From assembly GCA_002021875.1 (NCBI GenBank), contig CP018627.1, positions 11,160,001 through 11,224,000 on the forward strand: a stretch of DNA of 64,000 bases, read 5' to 3'. The notes under the pieces are model-generated. The model ran no database searches. It was not told where the DNA came from and worked only from the letters and a program-made list of their open reading frames with translations. Positions 41,460 to 50,112 of this stretch are shown one piece after another. Position 1 is the stretch's first letter, and each line of letters opens with the position of its first letter. The position numbers were made by a program, and so were the translations under genes. Source of the stretch: Streptomyces hygroscopicus. Lineage in GTDB: Bacteria > Actinomycetota > Actinomycetes > Streptomycetales > Streptomycetaceae.

Positions 41460-41804
41460 TCAAGTCGCTGGATGATCCGCCACCTCGGGGAGGAGCCCGA
41501 GGGCCCGGTTCGCTCGGCGGCCGGCGGCGGTCTGAGCGTGTCCGGCGTCATGGCCGACGAATGCGGTGCGGGCGGAGAGGACCGCGAGCGGCGGGGCGGG
41601 CGGCAGCGACCACCAGGTGTTCCCGGCGAGTGCGATCGCCGTCACCACGGCGGCCAGGGCGAGGACGTTCACGGTGATCATCCGCGTGTACCAACCCCTG
41701 CGGCGCTCCAGCAGCCCCTGCCTCCTGACCTCCCTCAGGAGGGGAGCGAACCCGCTCCCCTGTGGCGCGGTGCCGCGGGCGAGTGCGCGGGGCTCGGGCG
41801 GCAC
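41460..41804 (-). pseudogene. N-terminal fragment of a fatty acid desaturase
   Basis: A 114-codon frame matching the start of streptomycete membrane acyl desaturases: FAPLLREVRRQGLLERRRGW, a first membrane segment, and AVLSARTAFVGHDAGHAQ with the first histidine box (HDAGH). It ends right after RRANRALGL with unrelated residues. The remaining two histidine boxes and most membrane segments are missing, so it is inactive. Confidence 0.75.
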
Positions 41805-41831
41805 GGTGGCCCTGAGGCATGGTGGCCGCGG

Positions 41832-42827
41832 TCAGGAGGGAGCCGGGCCCGTGCTGGCGCGGATCACCAGCTCGGGGTCGAACAGCAGCTCACCGGTAGG
41901 TACATCGCGATTGCTGACCAGGGCCAGCACCGTACGGCCGACTTCCAGCGCGAGCCGGTCGGCGGGCTGACGCACCGTGGTGAGCGGAGGGTCCACGAAC
42001 TCGGTGATCATCGTGCCGTCGTATCCCACCACCGAGATGTCCTCGGGCACCGACCGGCCCTGGCGCCGCACCCCGCGGATGGCGCCGAGCGCCATGTAGT
42101 CACTCGCCGCGACGATCGCGGTGGCACCGAGGCCGAGCAAGGTGGTGGCGGCCGACTGGCCGCCCTCGACGGTGTACGACTGCCGGATCACCCAGCGCTC
42201 GGGGTCATCGATGCCGCGCTTCGCCATGGCCGTGCGGAATCCCTCGACCCGCTTGTCGGCCGGGTGGTTGCCCACCGGACCGGAGGCCATGCCGATCCTG
42301 CGGTGTCCGAGCCGGTGGAGGTGGTCGACGGCCAGTTCGGCGGCCAGGACGTCATCGGTGGAGAACACGGGCGCGGGCACACCGTCCGCGAACTCCCCGT
42401 TGATTGCCACATAGGGAATACGGCGCGTCCGCAGCATCTCGTAGGTCTCGAGGTCCGCTCCCTCGACGGTGTTCGACGCGGAGAGGAACACCACCGCCGC
42501 GATGCCCTTGTCCACCAGGGAGGCGATGAAGTCGCGCTCCTGGACACCGCCGGGGAACGCGGGACACACCACCGTCTTCAGGCCGTGGGGCGCGAGCGAG
42601 GACTCGATCCGCTCGGCCACGTCCGCGAAGAACGGATTGGACACGTGCTCGGTGAGCAGGGCGACCAGCTGGCCTTGGGTCGGGCGTTCGTAGCCGAGCT
42701 CGGCCATGGCCTGCTCGACGGTGTCGCGGGTCTTCTTGGAGACGCCCTGCCGCCGGTTGATCACACGGCTGACGGTCGCCTCGCTGACCCCTGCCCGCGT
42801 GGCGACCTCGGTGATCCCCACCTTCAC
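41832..42827 (-). CDS. LacI-family repressor of the glycosidase operon
   Basis: A 331-aa LacI/PurR-type regulator, starting at the GTG at 42827, which overlaps the glycosidase stop (GTGA). The N-terminal HTH is VATRAGVSEATVSRVINRRQG, followed by a periplasmic-binding-protein-like sugar domain (VALLTEHVSNPFFADVAERI, VVGYDGTMITEFVDPPLTTV). As last gene of the operon SBP - permease - permease - GH36-like - LacI it most likely represses this operon and the divergent secreted protein gene, via repeats in 47702-47939. Confidence 0.92.
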   Translation of the reverse strand: MKVGITEVATRAGVSEATVSRVINRRQGVSKKTRDTVEQAMAELGYERPTQGQLVALLTEHVSNPFFADVAERIESSLAPHGLKTVVCPAFPGGVQERDFIASLVDKGIAAVVFLSASNTVEGADLETYEMLRTRRIPYVAINGEFADGVPAPVFSTDDVLAAELAVDHLHRLGHRRIGMASGPVGNHPADKRVEGFRTAMAKRGIDDPERWVIRQSYTVEGGQSAATTLLGLGATAIVAASDYMALGAIRGVRRQGRSVPEDISVVGYDGTMITEFVDPPLTTVRQPADRLALEVGRTVLALVSNRDVPTGELLFDPELVIRASTGPAPS

Positions 42828-44590
42828 TGTGTGCCGCCTTCCCTGATCCGGAGTGTGGCCAGTCCCATGCTCGGTACGGGGACCGTGTGCAAGCCGGGTG
42901 TGAGCACATGCCGACACCGGTCGATAATACGGCCACGAGGGTCGTGCACCGTGATGTCCGCGGTGTGGGAGTCCTCCCCTGCGGCCACGGTGAGCCGGTC
43001 CGCCGGGGTTGCGTTGACCAGCACGATCTCGTGCTGCCCGGCGGGCCGCAGCGGCACGACGCGATCGCTGTGCACATCGATGACGCACACTCCCTCGGCG
43101 GCCGAACGGACCAGCGTGTAGAGCTCGTCGGGGCGCCCGGGTTCGACCGTTCCGTCCAGCAGCTGCGGACGCAGACGGCTCCATTCGGCGAGCCAGAACC
43201 CGATCGCCTCACGGTGGCCCGCCGGGAGTTGGTCCAGCCGCACCGAAAGCTGCGGTACGGAGTGGAAGGTGCCGATGAGCTGGCGCACCGCGGCCTCGAC
43301 CGGCGCGGCGGGATCCCACAGCAGCATGTCGGAATGGACCGCACCGCCGACGGTGAGCAGTGAGGTGTCGATGGTGCGGACCCGGTTGGCGGTGGCGTCC
43401 GCGGGGCAGTCGAGGGAGCGCATCATATTGCCGTACGGAGCCATACCGGGACCGGTGTACGGCTGGCGCAGTTCCAGCAGCACATCGGGGCGGACGGTCT
43501 GGAGCGCGCACCGCAGGTCGGCCAGGAGGAGAGCCATGGCCGCTCCGACGTCCCCGGCGCCGTCGCCCGCGTACACCATGGCCTGGTCGAGGAAGTCCAC
43601 TTTCAGACCGTCGAGTCCGTGGTCGCGCACCAGGCGAACGCAACTCTCGACGATCCGGGAGCGTACCTCCGGGTGGCGGGGGTCCAGGACGGCGGCGCCG
43701 GGGGCCGTGGCGGGGCGCGTGGCGTACGGTGCCCACTGCCGGTGGCATGCGGCCCGTGGGCCCAGCAGGAGCGGGGCGATCCAGACCAGGTAGCGCAGTC
43801 CGTGGCCGCGGACCCGGTCGACATGTGCGGTGAAGTCGGGGAACTTGGCCCCGTCCGGCTCCCAGTCGCCGCAGCCCGCGTAGCCGCGCCCGTGGCCGTG
43901 GCGTTGCCATCCGTCGTCCAGGATCAGGACTCCACAGCCGAGTTCGGCGGCCAGGCGGGCCTGGGTCTCCACGGATACCGCGTCCACCTGCTGGTTGAAG
44001 GCGTACCAGGTGGAGTAGACGGGTGTGCGGGCGCTGTCGGGCACCGGCAGCGCCGCCACCTCGGCGGTGAACCAGGCGCGCAGGACGCGCAGCGCCGCGG
44101 CGACCGACTCCGCGCGCGGTACGAGCAGCAACCGGTGCGGGCCGTTCGACGCGGGCAGATGGAGATGGACGACATAGGTGCCGTTCTCCTCCGACACCCC
44201 GAACCGCAGGGCGGTCTCCGGGACCGGATCGACGGCCGCGAAGGTCAGCAGAGTGGCGCCGGAGTGGTCGTAGAGGCACCCCGCGGCGTGTCCGTCGACC
44301 AGGGAGGCCACCGACCGCCCCTCCCAGTCGGCGAGCAGGGTGCGATGCCATCCGACGCGCGGATGCCAGTATCCGGCGGCGTCCCCGAGCGGTACGGAGA
44401 ACCGCACCTCGATGGGGGCGCCGTCGGCCCGCAGCCACAGGGTGCTGGGCCCCCCGGGCTCCTCGACAAGGTCCCAGGAGACATCCGCGCCGCGGGCCGG
44501 CACGGCGATGCTCACCCCGTCGAGCAGCGGCTCATAGGCCGCGGGAGCCAGCTCCGCGGTGGTGACGGCCTGGTGGGTCGCGTGGGACAT
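42824..44590 (-). CDS. GH36-like alpha-galactosidase/glycosidase
   Basis: A 588-aa cytoplasmic glycosidase of the GH36/GH27 clan. An N-terminal beta-domain (residues ~1-200) precedes a (beta/alpha)8 barrel with LILDDGWQ, LRYLVWIAP and the nucleophile motif GLKVDFLD, in which Asp332 is the candidate nucleophile. The expected acid/base lies around RSLDCPADATANR. It is somewhat shorter than classic GH36 enzymes (about 700 aa). The ATG at 44590 is 2 bp upstream of the permease stop. It probably hydrolyses the oligosaccharide brought in by the ABC transporter of the same operon. The exact sugar is unknown. Confidence 0.82.
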   Translation of the reverse strand: MSHATHQAVTTAELAPAAYEPLLDGVSIAVPARGADVSWDLVEEPGGPSTLWLRADGAPIEVRFSVPLGDAAGYWHPRVGWHRTLLADWEGRSVASLVDGHAAGCLYDHSGATLLTFAAVDPVPETALRFGVSEENGTYVVHLHLPASNGPHRLLLVPRAESVAAALRVLRAWFTAEVAALPVPDSARTPVYSTWYAFNQQVDAVSVETQARLAAELGCGVLILDDGWQRHGHGRGYAGCGDWEPDGAKFPDFTAHVDRVRGHGLRYLVWIAPLLLGPRAACHRQWAPYATRPATAPGAAVLDPRHPEVRSRIVESCVRLVRDHGLDGLKVDFLDQAMVYAGDGAGDVGAAMALLLADLRCALQTVRPDVLLELRQPYTGPGMAPYGNMMRSLDCPADATANRVRTIDTSLLTVGGAVHSDMLLWDPAAPVEAAVRQLIGTFHSVPQLSVRLDQLPAGHREAIGFWLAEWSRLRPQLLDGTVEPGRPDELYTLVRSAAEGVCVIDVHSDRVVPLRPAGQHEIVLVNATPADRLTVAAGEDSHTADITVHDPRGRIIDRCRHVLTPGLHTVPVPSMGLATLRIREGGTQ

Positions 44591-44592
44591 GG

Positions 44593-45420
44593 TCACTCCT
44601 TCACGGCACCGGCCAGCAGGCCGGAGACAAAGTGGCGTTGCAGCACGAGGAAGACGACGGCCATCGGCACCGCGGCGACGGCGGTACCGGTGAGGATGGC
44701 CCCGTAGTCGGTGTTGTTGAGCCCCTGGAGCGCGGCGAGTGCCACGGGGATGGTGAACGACTGGCTGTCGCGCAGCACGATCAGCGGCCAGATGAAGTCG
44801 TTCCACTGGTAGAGGAAGAGGAAGATGGCGAGTGCCGCGAGGGCGGGTTTCATCGGTGGGAGGACCACTTTCCAGAACAGCCGCAGCTCGCCGCAGCCGT
44901 CCATCCGTGCCGAGTCGAGCAGCTCGTCGGGGAGGGCGGCCATCGACTGACGCATCAGGAAGATGCCGAACGGCAGGGCCAGATTCGGCATGACCACGGC
45001 CTGGTAGGTGTTGAGCCACTCCAGCTGCGCCATCAGTTTGAACAGCGGGATCAGGGTCACCTGGACCGGGATCACCAGCCCGAGCATCAGCAGTCCGAAC
45101 AGCGCTTCGCGTCCCCTGAAGCGGTACTTGGCGAAGCCGTATCCGGCCAGGGTGCACACCGCGCCGGAGCACAGCGTGTAAATGGCGGCTATCAGCGTGG
45201 AGTTGAGCACCACGCGGCCGAAGGACGCGGTCCGCTGGAGGGTGTCGAGGTTCTCCGCGAGGTGGCCGCCGGGCAGCAGGGGCGGGGGGCTGTTGAAGAT
45301 CTCGTGGCTGCTGTGGGTACTGGCGATGACCAGCCAGTAGAGGGGGATGACCACCGCGGCCAGGGTGATGGCGAGCGAGGAGGTCAGCAGGATGCCGTGG
45401 CGGCGCTGTGCGGGCCTCAT
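44593..45420 (-). CDS. Sugar ABC transporter permease (MalG type)
   Basis: A 275-aa inner permease with about six membrane helices. The EAA-type loop is visible as ELLDSARMDGCGELRLFWKV. Segments FLYQWNDFIWPLIVL and the C-terminal LQRHFVSGLLAGAVKE are typical of the MalG/CUT1 family. Its ATG overlaps the stop of the MalF-type permease by 4 bp. An ATP-binding subunit is not encoded here and would be the shared MsiK-type ATPase, as is usual in streptomycetes. Confidence 0.93.
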   Translation of the reverse strand: MRPAQRRHGILLTSSLAITLAAVVIPLYWLVIASTHSSHEIFNSPPPLLPGGHLAENLDTLQRTASFGRVVLNSTLIAAIYTLCSGAVCTLAGYGFAKYRFRGREALFGLLMLGLVIPVQVTLIPLFKLMAQLEWLNTYQAVVMPNLALPFGIFLMRQSMAALPDELLDSARMDGCGELRLFWKVVLPPMKPALAALAIFLFLYQWNDFIWPLIVLRDSQSFTIPVALAALQGLNNTDYGAILTGTAVAAVPMAVVFLVLQRHFVSGLLAGAVKE

Positions 45421-46343
45421 GACTTGTCTCCCAGCACCCGGAACTGGATCAGTCCGAGAATTCCGATGAGGACGGCGAGCACATAGGCGATGGCCGAGGC
45501 GTAGCCGAAGTCGAAGTACTTGAAGGCGGTCTGGTAGAGGTACACGCCGATGGTCAGGGTGGCGTTGTCCGGGCCGCCTCCGGTGAGGATGTACGGCTCG
45601 TCGAAGAGTTGCAGGGTGCCGATGGTGGAGAGGACCGTGGTGAGCAGCAGTGCGGGGCGGATCCCCGGCAGGGTCACATGGCGGAAGGACTGCCAGGGGC
45701 CCGCTCCGTCCACGGCGGCCGAGTCGTAGAGCTCCTTCGGTACGGTTTGCAGCCGGGCCAGCAGGATCACCGCGTTGTAGCCGGTGTAGTGCCAGGTCAG
45801 CGCGAGGCCGATGGAGATCTTCGCCCAGAGGGGGTCGGTCAGCCAGGGGACGCCGTCGCTGCCGAGGAGTTCCAGGAACCAGTTGACCAGGCCGTACTCC
45901 TGGTGGAGGAGGACGGAGAAGACGATGCCGTAGGCCACCAGACCGGTGACCATCGGCAGGAAGAAGCCCAGCCGGAAGATCGAACGCCCGTGCAGAAGCG
46001 TTGAGTTGAGCGCGACGGCGAGTCCGGTGGCGAGGGCCAGCATCACCGGGACCTGGACGGCGAGTACCACGGCGGTGTTCTTGAGCGCGGTCCAGAACAG
46101 CGGATCGTCGACCAGCCGCCGGTAGTTGTCGCCGCCCACGAAGGTGTCGACGCCACCCACCGTCTTGTGGAGGCTGAGCACGAAGGACCAGCCGATGGGG
46201 TAGAGCTTGAACGCCGCGAAGAGGGCGAGGGCGGGCAGGATGAAGAGGTAGGGGGCGAGGCGCCCGCGCGGTCGGCTTCTTCTCCCTCCGGCCGCTCTGG
46301 CGGGGGCGGTTGTCGTCGGCGCCTTGTGGAGGACCGCGCTCAT
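45417..46343 (-). CDS. Sugar ABC transporter permease (MalF type)
   Basis: A 308-aa permease with six helices after a basic N-terminus (GGRRSRPRGRLAPYLFILPA). The EAA loop reads ELYDSAAVDGAGPWQSFRHV, and LFDEPYILTGGGPDNATLT is the typical CUT1 loop. ATG at 46343 overlaps the stop of the solute-binding protein by 4 bp. It forms the transmembrane channel together with the downstream MalG-type permease. Confidence 0.93.
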   Translation of the reverse strand: MSAVLHKAPTTTAPARAAGGRRSRPRGRLAPYLFILPALALFAAFKLYPIGWSFVLSLHKTVGGVDTFVGGDNYRRLVDDPLFWTALKNTAVVLAVQVPVMLALATGLAVALNSTLLHGRSIFRLGFFLPMVTGLVAYGIVFSVLLHQEYGLVNWFLELLGSDGVPWLTDPLWAKISIGLALTWHYTGYNAVILLARLQTVPKELYDSAAVDGAGPWQSFRHVTLPGIRPALLLTTVLSTIGTLQLFDEPYILTGGGPDNATLTIGVYLYQTAFKYFDFGYASAIAYVLAVLIGILGLIQFRVLGDKS

Positions 46344-47701
46344 CGGACGATCTTCCGTCCGGTCTGCTTGCCGAGCTGGTCGGCGGCATCGCCCAGGACG
46401 TCGGCCGGGTCGGCGCCCTTGAGCAGCACCTTGGTCTGGGCGTCGGTGACCACCTTGAGGACGCGGGCGTAGTCGGCGGAGTAATTGAACGCCGGGGAGG
46501 GTGCCTTGAGCGCTTCGAGGAAGACCTCTCCTCGCTTCTGCCCTCCGAAGTAGGCCGACGGCTCGTGGAAGGCGGCGTCGTCGTACGTCTTCATCAGGGC
46601 CGGGGCGATGGCCTGGTCCCGGTAGATCTTCACCTGTGAGGCCGGGCGGGTGAGGACGTACTCGACGAAGGACCAGGCGGCGGCCTGGTGGGGGCTGCTG
46701 CCCGCGACGGCGAGGTGGGTGGAGTTGACGGTGGCCGAACGGGAGCCGCCGGGGCGGACAGCCGGCGGCAGCTGGACGCGCCACTTGCCCTTCTGCTGGG
46801 GCACCTCGCGCTCGATGACACCGCCGAACCAGGTGGGCGAGGGATACACGGCGACGGTGCTCTTCTTCAGCGACCTCACCATCGTGTTCCAGCCCCCGGA
46901 GAAGTCGCTGACCAGCCCGGCGTCGTTCAGCCGCTTGATGATCTCCATGGCACGCACCGCCTCCGGGGAGTCGAGCGTGATGTCACCGTCGGCGTTGAAG
47001 TAGAAGGTGCCCTGGAGCTGGAGGAGCATCTGGAAGAAGTTGGCGGCGTCGGCCAGGGAAGCGGGCTTGTCTATGCCGATCAGGCGAGTGCCGGTGGCGG
47101 CCTTGATCTTCTTACCGGCCTCGATGGCGTCGTCCCAGGTGGCCAGGGCACCCGCATCGACACCTGCCTTCTCGAAGAGGTCCGCGCGGTACCAGAAGCC
47201 CGCCGAATTTGCCTCCCAGGGAAGGGCGTTGACCCGGTTGCCATCCGGGGAGACAGTGCGCCACAGGCCCGGGGCGAAGGCCCCGCGGTACCTGTCCGCG
47301 CCCAGCTCGCCCAGGTCGGCGAGTCCGTCCGGGAACTTCTCGGCGTAGCCGGGAAGGTAGTCGACGCCGATGTGCAGCACATCGGCGAGCCCCTCGCCTC
47401 CGGCCGCCATGGCGGTGGTGATCTTGTCCCAGATGGCCGGGTTCCCGATGTCCTGGACGGTCACCTCGATGCCCGGGTGCTTCTTGCGGAACTCCGGCAC
47501 CAGCGCCTTCAACGCGGTGGCCGGTCCCTGCCAGCTCCAGACGGTGATGGAGCCCTTGTTCTTGTCGCCCGCGCCGCCGGTCCCGGCGGAGCCGGAGCCG
47601 GAGCACGCGGAGAGTGAGGTGGCGGCGGCGAGCACGCCGCCGAGCTGGAGGAGTCTGCGGCGGTCGATACCGAGGGGGGTGTTCACGGGCGAGACGTTCA
47701 T
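46340..47701 (-). CDS. Sugar ABC transporter solute-binding lipoprotein
   Basis: A 453-aa extracellular sugar-binding protein. The N-terminus has a twin-arginine type lipoprotein signal: DRRRLLQLGGVLAAATSLSAC, with a lipobox Cys, then a Ser/Gly-rich linker. The mature part has ITVWSWQGPATALKALVPEF, NALPWEANSAGFWYRADLFE and the family's GKWRVQLPPA segment. It is the first gene of the operon and has the promoter region at 47702-47939, with inverted repeats. The substrate is presumably an oligosaccharide processed by the GH36-like enzyme. Confidence 0.92.
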   Translation of the reverse strand: MNVSPVNTPLGIDRRRLLQLGGVLAAATSLSACSGSGSAGTGGAGDKNKGSITVWSWQGPATALKALVPEFRKKHPGIEVTVQDIGNPAIWDKITTAMAAGGEGLADVLHIGVDYLPGYAEKFPDGLADLGELGADRYRGAFAPGLWRTVSPDGNRVNALPWEANSAGFWYRADLFEKAGVDAGALATWDDAIEAGKKIKAATGTRLIGIDKPASLADAANFFQMLLQLQGTFYFNADGDITLDSPEAVRAMEIIKRLNDAGLVSDFSGGWNTMVRSLKKSTVAVYPSPTWFGGVIEREVPQQKGKWRVQLPPAVRPGGSRSATVNSTHLAVAGSSPHQAAAWSFVEYVLTRPASQVKIYRDQAIAPALMKTYDDAAFHEPSAYFGGQKRGEVFLEALKAPSPAFNYSADYARVLKVVTDAQTKVLLKGADPADVLGDAADQLGKQTGRKIVR

Positions 47702-47776
47702 GGCTGATCCCTGTCTGCGGCTGCGCGCACAGCCGCGCCGTGGCACGAGGGGTGATGCCAGGAACGTAGTACTTGC

Positions 47777-47796
47777 AAAGATTCACTGCAATCTTT
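47777..47796. promoter_or_regulatory. Inverted repeat in SBP/glycosidase divergent promoter
   Basis: AAAGATT-CACTGC-AATCTTT, a perfect 7-6-7 inverted repeat overlapped by repeated TTGCAA/CTGCA elements (47773-47803). A further TTGCAAG occurs near 47855. This AT-rich divergent promoter probably binds the LacI-type repressor encoded at the end of the operon. Confidence 0.6.
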
Positions 47797-47939
47797 CTGC
47801 AGGCTTTAATTTGTTTCATGAGGTCACTAAAGAAAGCGTGCGCATACACATTGCAAGCCTGATGGCCGATTGCTAGCGTCACCGCCCCAAGGGCCGCCCG
47901 GCTCCCGTCCACGCCGATGACGACCGGGAGAAAAGAAAG

Positions 47940-49907
47940 ATGAGACCTTCCCGCCTGTCCGTGCTGTCCGCGCTGTCCACGCTCAGCGTCCTCGCCGTAA
48001 CGCTTCTGCCGGCGGGAGGGGCGCCCGCCGCGGCCACCCCACCGGCCCAGCTCACCGTCACCGACCCCGGCTTCGAGCAGGAGGGCGCGGGCTGGACCCT
48101 CCCCTCCGGCGCGGGAACCGCCACCAACCTGCCCCACGGCGGCAGCCGGCTGCTCTACCTCGACGCGGGCCCGGACAAGAAGGCGTCCCAGACCATCACG
48201 GCCCGCCGCTCCGGCACCTATGACTTCTCCGCGTGGATCGCCACCGGAGGGCCCGGCGCTCACTTCACGGTGCGGGTGAACGGAAAGGTCATGGACTCCG
48301 TCGCGCTGCCCAGCCGCCCGACGTACGCCCGCTACACCGTCAGCCGGGTCGCCCTGACCCCCGACGACCAGCTGGAGATCGCCTTCGAGTCCGGCGACGG
48401 CTGGGTCGACGCCGATGACGTCATGGTGTCGCCGTCATCCCCGGTGGACCCCACGATCAGCTCCTCGGACCCGAGGATCGTGGAGATGTTCACCTGGTCG
48501 AAGCGGAAGGCCAACAGCTGGGTGCAACTCCCCGGCACCACCGGCCCGTTGAACGTCGACGAGAACCACCGGTCGGGAACCGGCACGGGTACCTACGGCC
48601 CCGCCTACTGGGCGGGCTACGCCCACCGCAGCGCGTACTACTCGCGCGACTTCGCCCACCAGCTCGGCGGAGCCGCCGTCCTCGGGCTCGGCGCCGAGAA
48701 CAAGGCGATGCTCCGTTCCTACGCCGCCTCCGCCACGGCCGAGCACCGCTACTACCCCGTCTGGTCGCTCAACTTCGACACCAGCACCGCGCACGCGATC
48801 GACTACCACGGCCCCGACGACTTCGTCCGCGAAGTGCCCGCCACCTTCGAACTGGTGGAGAAGGCCAATGAGGCCTACCGCTGGAGCGGCGACCGCGCCT
48901 ACCTCGACGACACCGCCTTCTGGGACTACTACCGCCACGCGACCGAGGAGTTCGTCGACCTGCACGACGGCACCAAGGACAACGGGAAGGTCAAGGTGGC
49001 CGAGGGCACGGGGAAGGGCATCTTCGCCGGAGCCGCCAGCTACAACGAGGAGGGCAACGAACACCTCGCCGAGGCCGGAGACGGCATCGCGGCGCAGTAC
49101 CAGGCGTACCGCGCGCTGGCGGAGCTCGCACGCGACAAGGGCGACCGCGCCCTCGCGGCCGCGTCCGCCGCACGGGCCGAGCGGCTCAAGGAGTATTTCA
49201 ACGCCACCTGGAGCGGCAGCGGATCGGGTGCGTCCATGGTGCGCGCCTACCGCACCGATGGCACGGCGCTCACCGGCTGGGGCAAGGAGAACAGCTGGTT
49301 CATGCCGATGAAGGGCATCATCGACCCCGGACCCCGCAACGACGCCTACCTCGACTACATAGACGAGCAGGCGAGCGGCTCGGGCAGGCCGGTGAACATC
49401 GAGGCCCTCACCTACCTCCCCGACACCTTCTTCCGGCACAACCGCGCGGACACGGCCTGGAAGTGGATGCGCCACATCTACGACCAGCGGAACACCCAGC
49501 ACACCGTCACCCGCCAGGGCCCCAACGGGGACTATCCCGAGGTGTCCTTCATCCTCCTGAGCCAGACGGTCCAGGGACTGATGGGCGTCGCGCCCGACGC
49601 GCCCCGTCGCTCCCTGACCACCCAGTCACGGCTGCCCAGTGGGATGGACTGGCTGAAGCTGGACCATCTGCGCATCGGCAAGAGCACCTTCAGCCTGCGT
49701 CACGACGGCACCACCTCCTCCACCCTCGCCCACACCTCCGGAGGCGCCGCCTACACCTGGGAGGCCCGATTCCCCGGCAAGCACAGCCGGATCACCGTCG
49801 ACGGGAAGAGGCACACGGTACGAACCAAGACGGTGGACGGCGTGACCTACACCTACGCCGTCGTTTCCGTGGCCCCCGGAATGTCCAGGACCGTCCGGGT
49901 CGGCTGA
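47940..49907 (+). CDS. Secreted six-hairpin glycosidase-like protein
   Basis: A 655-aa secreted protein. It has a signal peptide of about 32 residues (MRPSRLSVLSALSTLSVLAV to GAPAAA), an N-terminal carbohydrate-binding-like beta-sandwich (TDPGFEQEGAGWTLPSG), and a large alpha/alpha-barrel-like region with FDTSTAHAIDYHGPDDF, AGAASYNEEGNEHLAEAGDG and NSWFMPMKGIIDPG. I cannot name the GH family. The fold pattern suggests a glycosidase acting outside the cell and supplying sugars to the divergent ABC system. The ATG at 47940 follows AAAGAAAG. A strong hairpin at 49925-49963 ends it. Confidence 0.75.
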   Translation: MRPSRLSVLSALSTLSVLAVTLLPAGGAPAAATPPAQLTVTDPGFEQEGAGWTLPSGAGTATNLPHGGSRLLYLDAGPDKKASQTITARRSGTYDFSAWIATGGPGAHFTVRVNGKVMDSVALPSRPTYARYTVSRVALTPDDQLEIAFESGDGWVDADDVMVSPSSPVDPTISSSDPRIVEMFTWSKRKANSWVQLPGTTGPLNVDENHRSGTGTGTYGPAYWAGYAHRSAYYSRDFAHQLGGAAVLGLGAENKAMLRSYAASATAEHRYYPVWSLNFDTSTAHAIDYHGPDDFVREVPATFELVEKANEAYRWSGDRAYLDDTAFWDYYRHATEEFVDLHDGTKDNGKVKVAEGTGKGIFAGAASYNEEGNEHLAEAGDGIAAQYQAYRALAELARDKGDRALAAASAARAERLKEYFNATWSGSGSGASMVRAYRTDGTALTGWGKENSWFMPMKGIIDPGPRNDAYLDYIDEQASGSGRPVNIEALTYLPDTFFRHNRADTAWKWMRHIYDQRNTQHTVTRQGPNGDYPEVSFILLSQTVQGLMGVAPDAPRRSLTTQSRLPSGMDWLKLDHLRIGKSTFSLRHDGTTSSTLAHTSGGAAYTWEARFPGKHSRITVDGKRHTVRTKTVDGVTYTYAVVSVAPGMSRTVRVG

Positions 49908-49924
49908 CCGCCCTCCCTCGAACC

Positions 49925-49963
49925 GCCGCCGCACCGGATGCCGCCCCTCTCCGGTGCGGCGGC
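49925..49963 (+). terminator. Hairpin after secreted glycosidase-like gene
   Basis: A 14-bp perfect stem (49925-49938 and 49950-49963) with an 11-nt loop, 18 bp after the stop. Confidence 0.75.
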
Positions 49964-50112
49964 CCGCTCCACGCGCAGGGGTGCTGCCGCGGGTCAGACC
50001 CCGGGGAAGTCCGGCGGCAGGCCGAGCTCCTCCTCGACCGGTGAGCCCGGCCGAGGAGCCTGCGGCAAGCAGGAGCGCCCGGTGCCGCAGGCGCGAGCTC
50101 GGCTCAACGCCC

